A stretch of 64,000 nt of DNA, taken from Fidelibacterota bacterium. Lineage in GTDB: Bacteria > Pseudomonadota > Alphaproteobacteria > Rhodospirillales > Rhodospirillaceae. The DNA is taken from the NCBI GenBank assembly GCA_947476895.1, contig CANJRX010000005.1:85262-149261 (forward strand), given 5' to 3'. A program made the position numbers and the translations under genes. The notes beneath the pieces were generated by a model that did no database searches, had not been told where the DNA came from, and saw only the letters and a program-made list of their open reading frames with translations. Below are positions 8,988 to 18,501 of the stretch, one piece after another. Position 1 is the first letter of the stretch; the number at the start of each line of letters is the position of its first letter.

Positions 8988-9617
8988 GTGAAACCTGAAC
9001 TCCTCTTTAACGGCCCCAAGCGCGCACCGCTCACCGTCGCCCTCACCCACGGCGCAGGTGCGCCCATGGACACGCCGTTCATGACGTTCTTCGCTGAAGG
9101 TCTCGCAGCCAAAGGCTTCCGCGTCGCGCGGTTTGAGTTTCCTTACATGGCGGCGCGGCGTGACACGGGCAAACGCAAGCCGCCCGACCGTCAACCTATC
9201 CTGCTCGACACCTGGCGCGCCGTCATCGACGAGATCGGCGCAGATAAACTGGTCATCGGCGGTAAGTCCATGGGCGGGCGCATGGCCAGCATGATCGCCG
9301 ATGAAGCCGCCAATGAAGGAAAAGTGCGCGGGCTGCTCTGCCTCGGTTATCCCTTCTACGGCGCGGGGCGCAAAGACAAGCCGCGCACGGCGCATCTGGA
9401 AACCCTGAAAACGCGCACTCTTATATGTCAGGGTACGCGCGACCCCATGGGCGACAAAGATTCCGTCTCAAAACTGAAGCTTTCCCGCAAAATCCGCCTG
9501 CATTGGGCGGAAGACGGGGACCACGATCTTAAACCCCGGCGTGCGTCGGGCCTGACACACGAGCAAAACCTCATAGCCGCCCTTGACGCGGCAGCCTCAT
9601 TCCTCGCAGGGTTGTAG
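8988..9617 (+). CDS. Alpha/beta hydrolase of the KANL3/Tex30-like family
   Basis: This is a 209-residue alpha/beta hydrolase. THGAGAPMDTPFM near the N-terminus gives the oxyanion-hole turn, GKSMGGR (residues ~93-99) the nucleophile elbow with its Ser, QGTRDPMG the acid Asp and EDGDHDLKP the His. This pattern matches the KANL3/Tex30 group, whose substrates are largely unknown. The start is GTG at 8988; the overlapping ATG at 8986 is out of frame and stops at once. The gene lies directly after a REPIN-like element. The hydrolase fold is firm; the substrate cannot be given. Confidence 0.8.
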   Translation: MKPELLFNGPKRAPLTVALTHGAGAPMDTPFMTFFAEGLAAKGFRVARFEFPYMAARRDTGKRKPPDRQPILLDTWRAVIDEIGADKLVIGGKSMGGRMASMIADEAANEGKVRGLLCLGYPFYGAGRKDKPRTAHLETLKTRTLICQGTRDPMGDKDSVSKLKLSRKIRLHWAEDGDHDLKPRRASGLTHEQNLIAALDAAASFLAGL

Positions 9618-9642
9618 AACCAGTACAGCTGAGGACACTTAC

Positions 9643-10608
9643 ATGCGTTGCCTGCCCATCGTGATTTTCGCGGTCGCGACCCTCGGAGCGGGCGTCTTGC
9701 CGGCTTTCGCCGCAGCCCCCAATCCGGCTGAGTCCCGCACCTTCCTCAGCAGCGGCATGCAAAAGGACAACGGCGGCGATTTTGACGGCGCCATTGCCGA
9801 TTACACACGCGCTGTTGAGCTGGATCCCAAAAACGGGCTGGCCTATGTCCGCCGCGGCATGGCGCACGACAATAAAGGCGAGATGGAAGACGCGATAAAA
9901 GATTATGCGGCGGCGCTCGCAACCAAAAATATGGAGCGTGACGCAGAAGCCGTTCTCTATTCCATGCGCGCCGATACCTACTTGCGCCAGGACATGCGCA
10001 AAGAAGCGATCGCCGATTTCGACCGCGCCCTCGCGATTAATCCCAAACTGTTTCAGGCCAATCTCGGTCGCGGCATCACGCGCTTGATGGTTGGGGATTT
10101 TGCCAAGGCGCAAACGGATTACGAAGCCGCGCTCAAAGAACGCCCCGATGATGCGGCGGCGCTGTACGGCATGGGAATCATTGCGTACTGGAAGCAGGAC
10201 TGGAAAACAGCCGAGAGCCGTTTCACAGGCCTTCAAAAGAAATCGCCCGATGATCCCAACGTCGCCATCTGGGCCATTCTGTCGCAGAGGCGTAACGGCA
10301 AGACTGTAAACGCAACGGAGTACAAGACCATCAATCAAGCGGAATGGCCAGGCCAGGTGGTTGCGCACTTATTCGGAACCGATGAGCCGTTGGAAAAGTT
10401 CATTTCGGAAGCCGAAGAACATCACGACACCAACGAGCCCTACTTTTCTTGCATCGGATCGTTCACGAGTTTTTCGCTAGCGCAGATCGAAAAACGCGTC
10501 GACATAGCTCACATCAACGATTTACAGACCACCTTCCAGAAATGCGCAGAACTTGGCCTTGAAGGCCACATTGCGTTGAATGAAATCAAACTCCTGAAGG
10601 CGCGCTAA
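9643..10608 (+). CDS. Exported TPR-repeat protein
   Basis: The 321-residue protein starts at the ATG at 9643, which has GAGG 9 bases upstream and opens a signal peptide (MRCLPIVIFAVATLG, cleavage near AFA/AAP). A frame 20 codons longer has no such signal. The mature part holds four to five TPR motifs (for example GDFDGAIADYTRAVELDP, MRKEAIADFDRALAINP, GDFAKAQTDYEAALKERP) between residues ~35 and 200, then a C-terminal helical segment. This layout recalls NlpI-like periplasmic scaffold proteins, but the lipobox cysteine is missing. It may be co-transcribed with fumC, which starts four bases after its stop. Confidence 0.8.
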   Translation: MRCLPIVIFAVATLGAGVLPAFAAAPNPAESRTFLSSGMQKDNGGDFDGAIADYTRAVELDPKNGLAYVRRGMAHDNKGEMEDAIKDYAAALATKNMERDAEAVLYSMRADTYLRQDMRKEAIADFDRALAINPKLFQANLGRGITRLMVGDFAKAQTDYEAALKERPDDAAALYGMGIIAYWKQDWKTAESRFTGLQKKSPDDPNVAIWAILSQRRNGKTVNATEYKTINQAEWPGQVVAHLFGTDEPLEKFISEAEEHHDTNEPYFSCIGSFTSFSLAQIEKRVDIAHINDLQTTFQKCAELGLEGHIALNEIKLLKAR

Positions 10609-10611
10609 GCC

Positions 10612-12003
10612 ATGTCTACCCGCACCGAAACCGACACCATGGGCGCCGTCGAAGTTCCCGCCGACCGTTATTGGGGGGCGCAGACGCAACGCAGTCTGGA
10701 GAACTTCAAGATCGGCGGACAGCGCATGCCCATCGCGCTGATCCGCGCCTTCGGCGCGCAAAAACGCGCGGCAGCGTTGGCGAACAAGACGCTGGGCGAG
10801 CTGCCAGCCGACATCGCCGATGTCATCGCGCAAGCAGCCCAGGAAGTCGCCGACGGTAAGTGGGACGACGAATTTCCGCTGGTGGTCTGGCAAACCGGTT
10901 CTGGCACCCAGACCAATATGAACGCCAACGAAGTCATCGCGGGCCGCGCCAACGAAATCCTTACCGGCAAAAAAGGCGGCAAGAAACCTGTTCACCCCAA
11001 CGATCACGTGAATTGCGGGCAGTCATCCAATGACAGTTTCCCGGCGGTGATGCATATCGCCGCGGCCCTTGAGGTCAACACGCGGCTGATACCGGCTTTG
11101 GAAAAGCTCCAAGGCAGCCTCGACAATAAAGCCGACGCCTTCTCCACCATCGTGAAAATCGGCCGCACGCATTTGCAGGACGCGACGCCCCTCACCCTCG
11201 GCCAGGAATTTTCCGGCTATGCGGCGCAAGCCGGCTACGGCGTAGAGCGCGTGAAAGCCACGCTGCCGCGTATCTATCGGCTCGCGCAAGGCGGCACGGC
11301 CGTTGGCACAGGACTAAACGCCAAAAAAGGCTTTGCCGAGAAATTCTGCCAAGAGCTGCGCCAAAGCACCGGGCTCGCCTTCTGGCCTTCGGTAAATTTC
11401 TTCGAATCTCTCGCCACGCACGACACGATGGTGGAGTTGTCGGGCGCGTTGAATACCATCGCCGTGTCGCTGATGAAAATCGCCAACGACATCCGTTTGC
11501 TGGCCTCCGGCCCGCGCTCGGGTTTGGGCGAGTTGATCTTGCCGGCTAATGAGCCCGGCTCATCGATCATGCCGGGCAAGGTTAATCCCACGCAGGCCGA
11601 GGCGCTGACCATGGTCTGCGCGCAGGTGATGGGCAACCACATGGCCGTAACCGTCGCCGGTTCGCACGGGCATTTGGAACTGAACGTCTTCAAGCCCGTG
11701 ATCATTCACAACGTGCTGCAATCCATCGCGCTGCTCAGCGACGCCATGGCCAGCTTCGTCGCACACTGCGTGAACGGGTTGAAACCCGACAAGGCCGTAA
11801 TCGCGCGCCACGTGGATAATTCATTGATGCTGGTGACCGCGCTCGCTCCGCACATCGGCTACGACAAGTCGGCTGAGATCGCCAAGAAGGCTCACGCCGA
11901 AGGATCCACCCTTAAAGAAGCGGCCGTGAAGTCGGGCCACGTCACGGCGGAGCAGTTCGATACCTGGGTGAAGCCGGGCGAGATGACTGGGCCGCATGAC
12001 TAG
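10612..12003 (+). CDS. fumC: Class II fumarate hydratase
   Basis: This is the iron-independent fumarase (fumarate to malate), a member of the aspartase/fumarase superfamily and a tetramer in that family. The 463-residue length is typical. Signature segments are [45 protein letters not shown] and the superfamily motif [11 protein letters not shown] with its active-site loop. The ATG is four bases after the TPR gene's stop. The 3' end overlaps the next gene by 8 bases, suggesting coupled translation. Confidence 0.97.
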   Translation: MSTRTETDTMGAVEVPADRYWGAQTQRSLENFKIGGQRMPIALIRAFGAQKRAAALANKTLGELPADIADVIAQAAQEVADGKWDDEFPLVVWQTGSGTQTNMNANEVIAGRANEILTGKKGGKKPVHPNDHVNCGQSSNDSFPAVMHIAAALEVNTRLIPALEKLQGSLDNKADAFSTIVKIGRTHLQDATPLTLGQEFSGYAAQAGYGVERVKATLPRIYRLAQGGTAVGTGLNAKKGFAEKFCQELRQSTGLAFWPSVNFFESLATHDTMVELSGALNTIAVSLMKIANDIRLLASGPRSGLGELILPANEPGSSIMPGKVNPTQAEALTMVCAQVMGNHMAVTVAGSHGHLELNVFKPVIIHNVLQSIALLSDAMASFVAHCVNGLKPDKAVIARHVDNSLMLVTALAPHIGYDKSAEIAKKAHAEGSTLKEAAVKSGHVTAEQFDTWVKPGEMTGPHD

Positions 12004-12211
12004 TGCGGGTGCAATCAAGAAGCGCTCGGTCAATATCGCCGGGCACCGCACCAGTGTGTCTATCGAAGAACCCTTCTGGGATGCTTTGCGCGATATCGCC
12101 GCGCGCGAGAAGAAATCGGTCAACGACCTGATCGCGGACATCGACGGCGCCCGCGACGGCAACCTCTCCAGCGCGATCCGGGTCTATGTGCTGCGCGCTT
12201 TGCAGAAGTAA
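11996..12211 (+). CDS. Ribbon-helix-helix domain protein (RHH_4 type)
   Basis: This 71-residue protein contains the pattern [27 protein letters not shown]: a short beta strand followed by two helices, typical of the RHH_4 family. Such proteins are small DNA-binding dimers, though many RHH_4 members are uncharacterised. It overlaps the fumC end by 8 bases and probably depends on its translation. It converges with the AsmA-like gene, the two stop codons being directly adjacent. A role in regulating fumC is possible but only by neighbourhood. Confidence 0.8.
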   Translation: MTSAGAIKKRSVNIAGHRTSVSIEEPFWDALRDIAAREKKSVNDLIADIDGARDGNLSSAIRVYVLRALQK

Positions 12212-15200
12212 TTACTTCGCCGGCAGCAGCATGATGTTGGGAAGGTCCAGCGCACCTTTGATGGTGATGGGCACGGCGGCCGGTTTTGTGACCTGAGCTG
12301 ATTCCAAGCGCAAACGGCCCGACATGTCCACCAGCCAACGCGGCAGATCGATTGTGCCGGTAAACGCGCCGCCGTAGGACTTTGACGCCACGGTGGCATC
12401 TTCCACTTTGATGCGCCCGTCGGCGGCGGAGAACCGGGTCTCCAGCGTGATGGGCGACTTCTGTCCTTCGGCCTGACTTGCCGCGACGACCGCACCAAGC
12501 AAACCAGAGATCACACCGGTTCCTGTTTCAGTCGCCGAAACCTTGAGGCTGCCTGAACCGGATAGCGACGCAATCATGGACGCGGGACTTGCGCCTTGCG
12601 CCCGGAAACTTCCGGCGAAATCCGCTTTGCCCTGCGACTTTAAAGTTGTCGTGCCGCCGTTGATCGCAGCCGCCACACCGGCAAGATCGCCGCCGATGAA
12701 GGCGACTTCGCCCTGCACGACCGGCACAGGCTCAGCCGCCATGCGCAAATACAACTGACCTGGCGCGTTGAAGACTTTCCCGTTCCATTCGGTTATTTCA
12801 CCAACTGCATCGCCGACCAGAAGCCGGCCTGAGAATTGCTGCACCTGAATGCCGCGTGCACTAAATGAAGGCCCCGCGATCTGGAGATTGCCACGCCAGC
12901 CTTTGAGGAAACGCCAATCGAACGCCTCTTCGGACCATGCATGAGCCGGGGGTTTCGCTTGTACCTTGGCGCCACGCGGCGTCGCGACCACGGGAGTCAA
13001 AGGCGGCGGCGCGGGCGGCATAATTTTATCGAGCGCGAGCGCAACGCCGGTGAGTGCTCCCGTAACCTCGGGCGCGCCCGTTCCGCGCGCGATCGTGAGC
13101 TCGCCGCCGACAACATTGTCGCCAATGCGCAAAGCTAAGGATTCAATTTTCGTCTGGGTCTGATCATGCGTTACGCGCGCCGTGACTTTCACCGCGCCCG
13201 GATCAGCCATTCCGATGGGCCAAGACTGACCGGCGGCCTTCATAAAGGCGGCGAAGCTCGCCTGGCTGACATCCACGTTCATTGCCACGTGCGGCTGCTG
13301 ATCGATGTTCAAGGCCTGGCCGTCGGCTTGCATCGTCAATCCGCCCGCTTTGAAAGTCGCGGCCATGTCGGCCTGAGCGAAGCTGCCTTTGAGCACGCCT
13401 GTTAACGACACCGGCGTCAGCGGGCGCAGGAGTTCAGGAACGGAAAATCCAAAGGCACGGCCCACGCGCTCCAGATCAGCGGCGGAGAGATCGAACTGCA
13501 CATCATCAAAGTGCGGTGTGACTCCTAGGCCGCCGATGCTGCCGCTGAACCAAGCGGTGGCCCCACCTACATTCTCAAAAGATGCGCTGCGCAGGTTGAG
13601 TGCCGAATCTCTCAATGAGAAATCGATACCGGCTTTGCCGTTGGCGACACCGCCCAGTGTCAGAGCATCGATCTGAAGATTCACATCGGCATCAAACCCC
13701 GCGAGCCCATCCAAGGCACTCATGGTTGGCTTTACGCCGTACGTTGCTTGCCCAGCCGGCGCGGCAGAAGAAGGCGCGTTTACTTTCGCGAACAGCGGAA
13801 GGTAGGCATCAACGTTGAGACTATTCAGCGTGAGGTCCAAACCCCACAGGGGCTTTGACCCGCTATGCCACGACATACGGCCCGTGATCGCGCTGGTATC
13901 GACCGTGGCCGTGACGTCGCTGAGCGTGAGTTGCGCGAGCGTGCCTTGCAGGGCCGCGCGGAAGGAAGCGTTGGTCAGACGTCCTTGCAGGATCTTGCCG
14001 GGGGCAGGATCAAGGCCCAACCAAGTGAGTGCGCCGCGCAGATCGCCGCTTTGCACTTCCAGCGCCCCTTCGAAGGTCGGGTCGTCCTCAAACCGCGCGA
14101 GGCCGTAAGCTTTGGCGCGCGTCGCGCCTGGCATTTCAATTGAGGCTTCGGTGACTGTCAGTTCGCCCTGCGCCAGAGACGCGGTGACAAGCCCACCGCG
14201 CAACGTCTGATCGCGGTACGACAGCACCGGCATACGCAGCTCAAACGTCGCCGCGAGATTTTTGAAAGGCGCGTACAGCGCATGATTGGCAGTCGGCGTT
14301 TGCGCCTTGGCCGTCGTCACAAAGTTGAATGAGTTGGAAGGCGTCGCGTCTGCAAACTTCCATGTCTGCACGTCAACCGCACTGGTCTCGATTTTGACAT
14401 CGAGCTTGGGCGATGTGTCCGCCGTCCAAACGATTGTGCCTTTTCCGGCCGTGCCGCCAATATCGAGTATCAGCGGGTCGGCAGTGACAGTTTGGGCTGT
14501 GCCGCGAAGGCGCGTGGTCAGTGTAAAGGGCTTCTGCGCGGCCTGCGGCGTCGGCGTGTTGGCATTGATGACGCCAAACGCCGCCAGCAACCCCGCCGAG
14601 CTGGCGCCGGAAATATTCAGATCGCCGCGCACGTCCCAGCTTTCGGCCAAAGGCGTGACAGTGCCCGAAAATCTGGCCGCGGCATCTGCTTCGGGCAACT
14701 TTGTGCTGATGGTCAACGCGCGCGTACCGCCTGAGCGGCCCAGCGTGGCATCAACATTCACCGGCACATTGCCCAATGTAATATCGCCGGTCAGCGATAA
14801 GTTGGCCGGACGGGCGACCAACGCGAGATCAATGCCGCTGGCCGAAACGGTAGAACCGTTTGCTGTGTCCTGGAAAGTCACGACGCCGTCATTAATGACA
14901 ATGCGCTCGACATTGATATCAAACGGCGCGGCGCCGGGCGCCGATGCCGTGCCGGGTTGCCCCGGTGCGGAGAACAAATCGAAATCAAGAAAATCGATCT
15001 TGCCCACGTCGTTGCGCGTCACGCGCGCTTCGGGCTTTGCCAGCACCAGTTCGCGGAATACAAAATCTCCGCGCAGGAGCGGCAGAAATGCCAGCCGCGC
15101 ACTCAGGCGGTCGACGGCCACAAAGTCGTCGGCGATATCACCGGCAACGCGCACAGCGTTAGCGTTGAGCGCCGGCCTTGGGAGAATCACAAAATCGACG

Positions 15201-15301
15201 TCGCCGTTGATGGAGACCGGACGGCCCGTGGCCGCGCTTAGACGCGTAGCAAAGGAGTCGCGATATTTTGTCCAGTCGATCAGGCTCGGCGCCACCAACA
15301 A
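12212..15301 (-). CDS. AsmA-family inner-membrane/periplasmic protein
   Basis: AsmA-like proteins are long beta-rich proteins anchored in the inner membrane and linked to outer-membrane lipid transport and assembly. From TTG at 15301 the product has 1029 residues and starts LVAPSLIDWTKYRDSFATRLSA, the usual sequence just after the anchor. Translating upstream gives KLVKGLSIAAGVVVVTAGLL, the missing transmembrane segment, so the true start lies further up. No in-frame ATG, GTG or TTG precedes it down to the dehydrogenase stop; candidates are CTG (15376-15374) and ATT (15373-15371), the latter overlapping the dehydrogenase TGA. The C-terminal AsmA_2-like region (residues ~800-1000) includes GSGSLKVSATETGTGVISGL. 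It likely follows the dehydrogenase in one operon. Confidence 0.85.
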   Translation of the reverse strand: MLVAPSLIDWTKYRDSFATRLSAATGRPVSINGDVDFVILPRPALNANAVRVAGDIADDFVAVDRLSARLAFLPLLRGDFVFRELVLAKPEARVTRNDVGKIDFLDFDLFSAPGQPGTASAPGAAPFDINVERIVINDGVVTFQDTANGSTVSASGIDLALVARPANLSLTGDITLGNVPVNVDATLGRSGGTRALTISTKLPEADAAARFSGTVTPLAESWDVRGDLNISGASSAGLLAAFGVINANTPTPQAAQKPFTLTTRLRGTAQTVTADPLILDIGGTAGKGTIVWTADTSPKLDVKIETSAVDVQTWKFADATPSNSFNFVTTAKAQTPTANHALYAPFKNLAATFELRMPVLSYRDQTLRGGLVTASLAQGELTVTEASIEMPGATRAKAYGLARFEDDPTFEGALEVQSGDLRGALTWLGLDPAPGKILQGRLTNASFRAALQGTLAQLTLSDVTATVDTSAITGRMSWHSGSKPLWGLDLTLNSLNVDAYLPLFAKVNAPSSAAPAGQATYGVKPTMSALDGLAGFDADVNLQIDALTLGGVANGKAGIDFSLRDSALNLRSASFENVGGATAWFSGSIGGLGVTPHFDDVQFDLSAADLERVGRAFGFSVPELLRPLTPVSLTGVLKGSFAQADMAATFKAGGLTMQADGQALNIDQQPHVAMNVDVSQASFAAFMKAAGQSWPIGMADPGAVKVTARVTHDQTQTKIESLALRIGDNVVGGELTIARGTGAPEVTGALTGVALALDKIMPPAPPPLTPVVATPRGAKVQAKPPAHAWSEEAFDWRFLKGWRGNLQIAGPSFSARGIQVQQFSGRLLVGDAVGEITEWNGKVFNAPGQLYLRMAAEPVPVVQGEVAFIGGDLAGVAAAINGGTTTLKSQGKADFAGSFRAQGASPASMIASLSGSGSLKVSATETGTGVISGLLGAVVAASQAEGQKSPITLETRFSAADGRIKVEDATVASKSYGGAFTGTIDLPRWLVDMSGRLRLESAQVTKPAAVPITIKGALDLPNIMLLPAK

Positions 15302-15372
15302 ACCTGCGGTAACGACGACAACACCGGCGGCAATACTAAGGCCTTTGACCAGCTTGGGGGGGCGTGACGAAA

Positions 15373-17154
15373 TCAGAACGCGCCTTCCGCAAGTGCCATA
15401 AGGGGTTTGCTGCCTGAACGGACAACGGCGTCCAGACCGCTGATCTGCGGCAATACACGCTGCATGTAATATCGACCAACGGCGAGCTTGGTGGCGGTGA
15501 ATTCGCTGTCATCTTTCTTGGCCGTGGCCGCTTCGATCATCAGGACCCAGGTCCAAGCAAAAGCCGTGAGCCCGAACATACGCAAGTAATCATTAGCGGC
15601 GGCGGCGCGGGCATTGGGATCGTTTTTGGATTCATCGACCATCCACTGCGTTACGGCCTTCAGGCGCTCAACGGCGTCTTTTAAGGGCGAGATAAACTCC
15701 GCCATGTCGTTGCGGCTGCCCACGCGGGCGAGCGTGCCGTCAACTTCCTTCAACCAGCCCTTGAACAAGCGCCCGCCCTCAATGCCGAGCTTGCGACCAA
15801 CGAGATCCAGCGCCTGGATGGTGTTGGTGCCTTCATAGATTTCGGTGATGCGCACATCGCGCACCAGCTGCTCCATGCCGTGCTCGCGGATGTAACCATG
15901 ACCGCCGAACACCTGCAGGCAGGCGTTAGAGATTTCCGAGCCGTAGCCGGTGCCGCAAGCTTTGACGATCGGCGTCATGAGCCCTGCCATATCTTCGGCA
16001 TGCTGGCGCACGGCAGCATCGGCATGTTTGTGCGAGATATCGACCTGCAGGTGCGCCCATACCGCCAGCGCGCGTTCCGCTTCGATGATGGCGCGCGAAA
16101 ACAGCAGACGGTTGCGAATGTCGGGATGAACGATGATGGGATCGGCGGGCTTATCGGGGCGCGCCACGCCGTCGGCTGCACGACCTTGCAAACGATCCTT
16201 GGCGTAAGCCACAGCGCTTTGATAGGCGGTCTCAGCGACACTGATACCCTGGCTGCCGACGAACAGGCGTTCCTTGTTCATCATCACGAACATGCCGGCG
16301 AGACCTTTGTGCGGTTGGCCCACGAGCCAGCCGGTGGCGCCGTCGAAGTTCATCACACAGGTGACCGAAGCCTTCATTCCCATCTTGTGTTCGATGGAGC
16401 CGCAAGCCGCTGCATTGCGCTTGCCCAGCGAACCATCGGCATTGGGTAAAAACTTCGGTACCAAGAACATGGAAATGCCACGGCTGCCTTCGGGCGCATC
16501 GGGCAAACGTGCGAGCACGAGGTGCACGTGGTTGTCGGTCATATCGTGTTCGCCGGCCGAGATGAAAATCTTGGTGCCGGTAATGCTGTAGCTGCCGTCA
16601 CCGTTCGGGACAGCGTTCGTGCGCAGCAAACCCAAATCTGAACCAGCGTGAGATTCCGTCAGGCACATGGTGCCTTGCCATTCACCACCGATGAGTTTCG
16701 GCAGGTAATAGCTTTTCTGCTCGGGCGTGCCGAGCGCGGCCAACGCGAGAATGGTGCCTTGCGTCAGGCCCGGATAAAGGCCAATCGAAAGGTTGGCCGA
16801 GCCGACCATTTCGCTGACGAGGTAATCAACGGTCTCGGGCAAACCTTGCCCCCCGTATTCGGGGTCCGCGGTCAGGCCGCACCAGCCGCCCTCAGCATAT
16901 TGCTTGTAAGCTTCCTTGAGACCCTTGGGCGTCGTGACTTTGCCGTCCTTGAAGATGCAACCTTCCTGGTCGGCGCTTTGATTGATGGGGAACAGCACGC
17001 CTTCGCAAAGCTTGGCGCATTCATCCAGCACCGCGTCCATGAGGTCGGCGGTGGCGTCGGCAAAGCCGGGCAACGCCGTCAGTTTGTCGGCCGCACCGAA
17101 CACGTCGTGCAGCACAAAACGCATTTCTTTAAGCGGAGCCGTATAGGTCGTCAT
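15373..17154 (-). CDS. Acyl-CoA dehydrogenase (FAD-dependent, DmdC-like long form)
   Basis: It oxidises an acyl-CoA to the enoyl-CoA with FAD. At 593 residues it is the long form with an N-terminal extension (MTTYTAPLKEMRFVLHDV) and a C-terminal Z-type domain, as in the DmdC/AcdA group. MCLTESHAGSDLG and GTKIFISAGEHD lie in the FAD-binding middle domain, and ITEIYEGTNTIQALDL carries the conserved Glu region. The exact acyl chain cannot be read from sequence. A crotonase that could take the next step is encoded at 43560, far away. The AsmA-like gene follows directly. It diverges from rpoH across a 182-bp intergenic region. Confidence 0.9.
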   Translation of the reverse strand: MTTYTAPLKEMRFVLHDVFGAADKLTALPGFADATADLMDAVLDECAKLCEGVLFPINQSADQEGCIFKDGKVTTPKGLKEAYKQYAEGGWCGLTADPEYGGQGLPETVDYLVSEMVGSANLSIGLYPGLTQGTILALAALGTPEQKSYYLPKLIGGEWQGTMCLTESHAGSDLGLLRTNAVPNGDGSYSITGTKIFISAGEHDMTDNHVHLVLARLPDAPEGSRGISMFLVPKFLPNADGSLGKRNAAACGSIEHKMGMKASVTCVMNFDGATGWLVGQPHKGLAGMFVMMNKERLFVGSQGISVAETAYQSAVAYAKDRLQGRAADGVARPDKPADPIIVHPDIRNRLLFSRAIIEAERALAVWAHLQVDISHKHADAAVRQHAEDMAGLMTPIVKACGTGYGSEISNACLQVFGGHGYIREHGMEQLVRDVRITEIYEGTNTIQALDLVGRKLGIEGGRLFKGWLKEVDGTLARVGSRNDMAEFISPLKDAVERLKAVTQWMVDESKNDPNARAAAANDYLRMFGLTAFAWTWVLMIEAATAKKDDSEFTATKLAVGRYYMQRVLPQISGLDAVVRSGSKPLMALAEGAF

Positions 17155-17336
17155 GGTACCCCCCCCGTGGCACTTCTCTGGCTTAGGTTAAGCCATTGTC
17201 ACAGGTCGTCAACTCGGCCCGGAACGGCAACAAAATCAACGTCAATTGTTACCATCTGTCACAAATCCGCACTAAAATAGTCCACTTTTATCCCGTAAGA
17301 CTTTGAGCACGGTCATTCACACAACGCGGGATAGTC

Positions 17337-18182
17337 ATGGCTCTGCCCGACCCGAAATCCTATTTGATGCGCATCCGAGACTACGCGGTCTTAAGTGAGA
17401 CTGAGGAGTTGGACTTGGTGCGCCGCTGGTTCAACGACGCCGACCGCGACGCGTTTGACGCCCTGATCGCCAGCCACCTGCGCATGGTGCCGAAGGTAGT
17501 GCAGCACTACGCCGGTTACGGCATGTCGGCCGAAGACCTGATCGGCGAAGGCAACTTGGGTCTGCTGCAAGCGGCCGAGCGTTTCAAACCGGAAAAGGGT
17601 TTCCGCTTTTCGACCTATGCCCGCTGGTGGGTGAAGGCTGCGGTGTTGAATCACATTTTGCAGAATTGGTCGTTGCTGAAAGTCGGCAGTGGCGCTGGCA
17701 AGTCGCGGTTGTTCTTCAACCTGCGCCGCGCGAAGCGATCCATGCAACCCGACGGGCGTCATTTGACCGACGCGCAGATCGCCAAACTCGCGCACAATTT
17801 TCGCGTGACCAAAGACGATATCGTCGCCATGGATCAGCGCATGTCCGCGAATGATGTGTCGTTGCATCAGCCGGTGCCCGGCAGCGACGGTGTGACTGTG
17901 GGCGACTTGGTGGCCGATACCACACCCAATCCGGAAGAAATCCTCGCGGCCCAAGATGAGCGCGAAAACCGCGCGGCTATTCTGCAAGCGGCCCTGGCGA
18001 AGCTTGATCGCCGCGAGAAAGAAATCGTGACCAAGCGCTATCTCACCGAACGCCCCGCGACACTGGCGAAGCTGGCGACGCTCTATGGCCTCACGGCTGA
18101 GCGCGTACGCCAGATTGAAGTGAAGGCCATCGCCAAGCTGGGCCAATACATCAAACCGCGCAGCCCCGCCTTCGCGCGTTAA
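17337..18182 (+). CDS. rpoH: RNA polymerase sigma-32 factor (heat-shock sigma)
   Basis: RpoH directs RNA polymerase to heat-shock and related stress promoters. The 281-residue product has sigma region 2 (EDLIGEGNLGLLQAAERF, FSTYARWWVKAAVLNHIL), an RpoH-box segment KSRLFFNLRRAKR (residues ~120-132) and region 4 (ETLAKLATLYGLTAERVRQIEVKAIAKL-like, C-terminal). The RpoH box separates it from RpoD. Many Alphaproteobacteria carry two rpoH genes and I cannot tell which this is. The upstream 17155-17336 region has a TAAAAT (17273-17278) with a TTACCA 18 bp before it, a weak promoter candidate. Confidence 0.93.
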   Translation: MALPDPKSYLMRIRDYAVLSETEELDLVRRWFNDADRDAFDALIASHLRMVPKVVQHYAGYGMSAEDLIGEGNLGLLQAAERFKPEKGFRFSTYARWWVKAAVLNHILQNWSLLKVGSGAGKSRLFFNLRRAKRSMQPDGRHLTDAQIAKLAHNFRVTKDDIVAMDQRMSANDVSLHQPVPGSDGVTVGDLVADTTPNPEEILAAQDERENRAAILQAALAKLDRREKEIVTKRYLTERPATLAKLATLYGLTAERVRQIEVKAIAKLGQYIKPRSPAFAR

Positions 18183-18202
18183 TTAAAAAACTTATCCCTT
18201 CC

Positions 18203-18232
18203 GCATCCAAGCGGGCGCGAAGCCGCATCTCT
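18203..18232 (+). promoter_or_regulatory. Promoter-like motif upstream of the 49-codon membrane gene
   Basis: GCATCCAA (18203-18210) and CGCATCTCT (18224-18232) are set with starts 21 bases apart. The same two blocks, at the same spacing, recur at 18436-18465 before the next gene. The layout resembles a -35/-10 pair of an alternative (ECF) sigma factor, and an ECF sigma gene follows at 18902. The sigma assignment is inference. Confidence 0.55.
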
Positions 18233-18267
18233 ATGTGTGAGACCAACCTCACACAGGAGATAACGTC

Positions 18268-18417
18268 ATGAACGGCTTTGAATCGAACGTTTTTATAGTG
18301 ATGCAATTACTCGTCGCTTGCGCCGTGGTGCTGTGCGGCGCCGAAGCGGTGTTAACCGACATTCAGGCTAAGCGCCTGATCCGTAAGCGCATTTCAGACC
18401 AAAATCCCCGCCGGTAA
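18268..18417 (+). CDS. Small membrane protein, 49 residues
   Basis: This short gene has a good ribosome-binding site (AGGAG, 18255-18259) 8 bases before its ATG. The product begins MNGFESNVFIVMQLLVACAV, so one transmembrane helix spans residues ~8-27, followed by a basic cytosolic tail (AKRLIRKRISDQNPRR). I do not recognise a family. It shares a promoter-like motif pair with the next gene and stands before an ECF sigma factor, so it probably belongs to that regulon. Its codon use (GCC, CTG, CGC rich) fits its neighbours. It is easily missed because of its length. Confidence 0.65.
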   Translation: MNGFESNVFIVMQLLVACAVVLCGAEAVLTDIQAKRLIRKRISDQNPRR

Positions 18418-18435
18418 AAAATATTTAGCGAACGT

Positions 18436-18465
18436 GCATCCAAACGGGTGTGCGCACGCATCTCT
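18436..18465 (+). promoter_or_regulatory. Second copy of the promoter-like motif, upstream of the DUF6249-like gene
   Basis: GCATCCAA (18436-18443) and CGCATCTCT (18457-18465) repeat the blocks at 18203-18232 with the identical 21-base offset, while the bases between differ. Conservation of both blocks and spacing supports a shared regulator. Confidence 0.55.
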
Positions 18466-18501
18466 GCTACTAGGATCAATACGGGTTAGGGGAGACAAAC
18501 C

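Noticed and set aside
12205..12218. Perfect 14-bp palindrome GAAGTAATTACTTC at convergent stop codons
   Set aside because: Both proteins end in Lys encoded AAG before TAA, with the stops directly adjacent; the symmetry follows from that and does not extend further.
17221..17250. GGAAC upstream of rpoH as an EcfG-type (general stress) promoter
   Set aside because: No CGTT at the required 16-17 base spacing; the nearest GTT is at the wrong distance.
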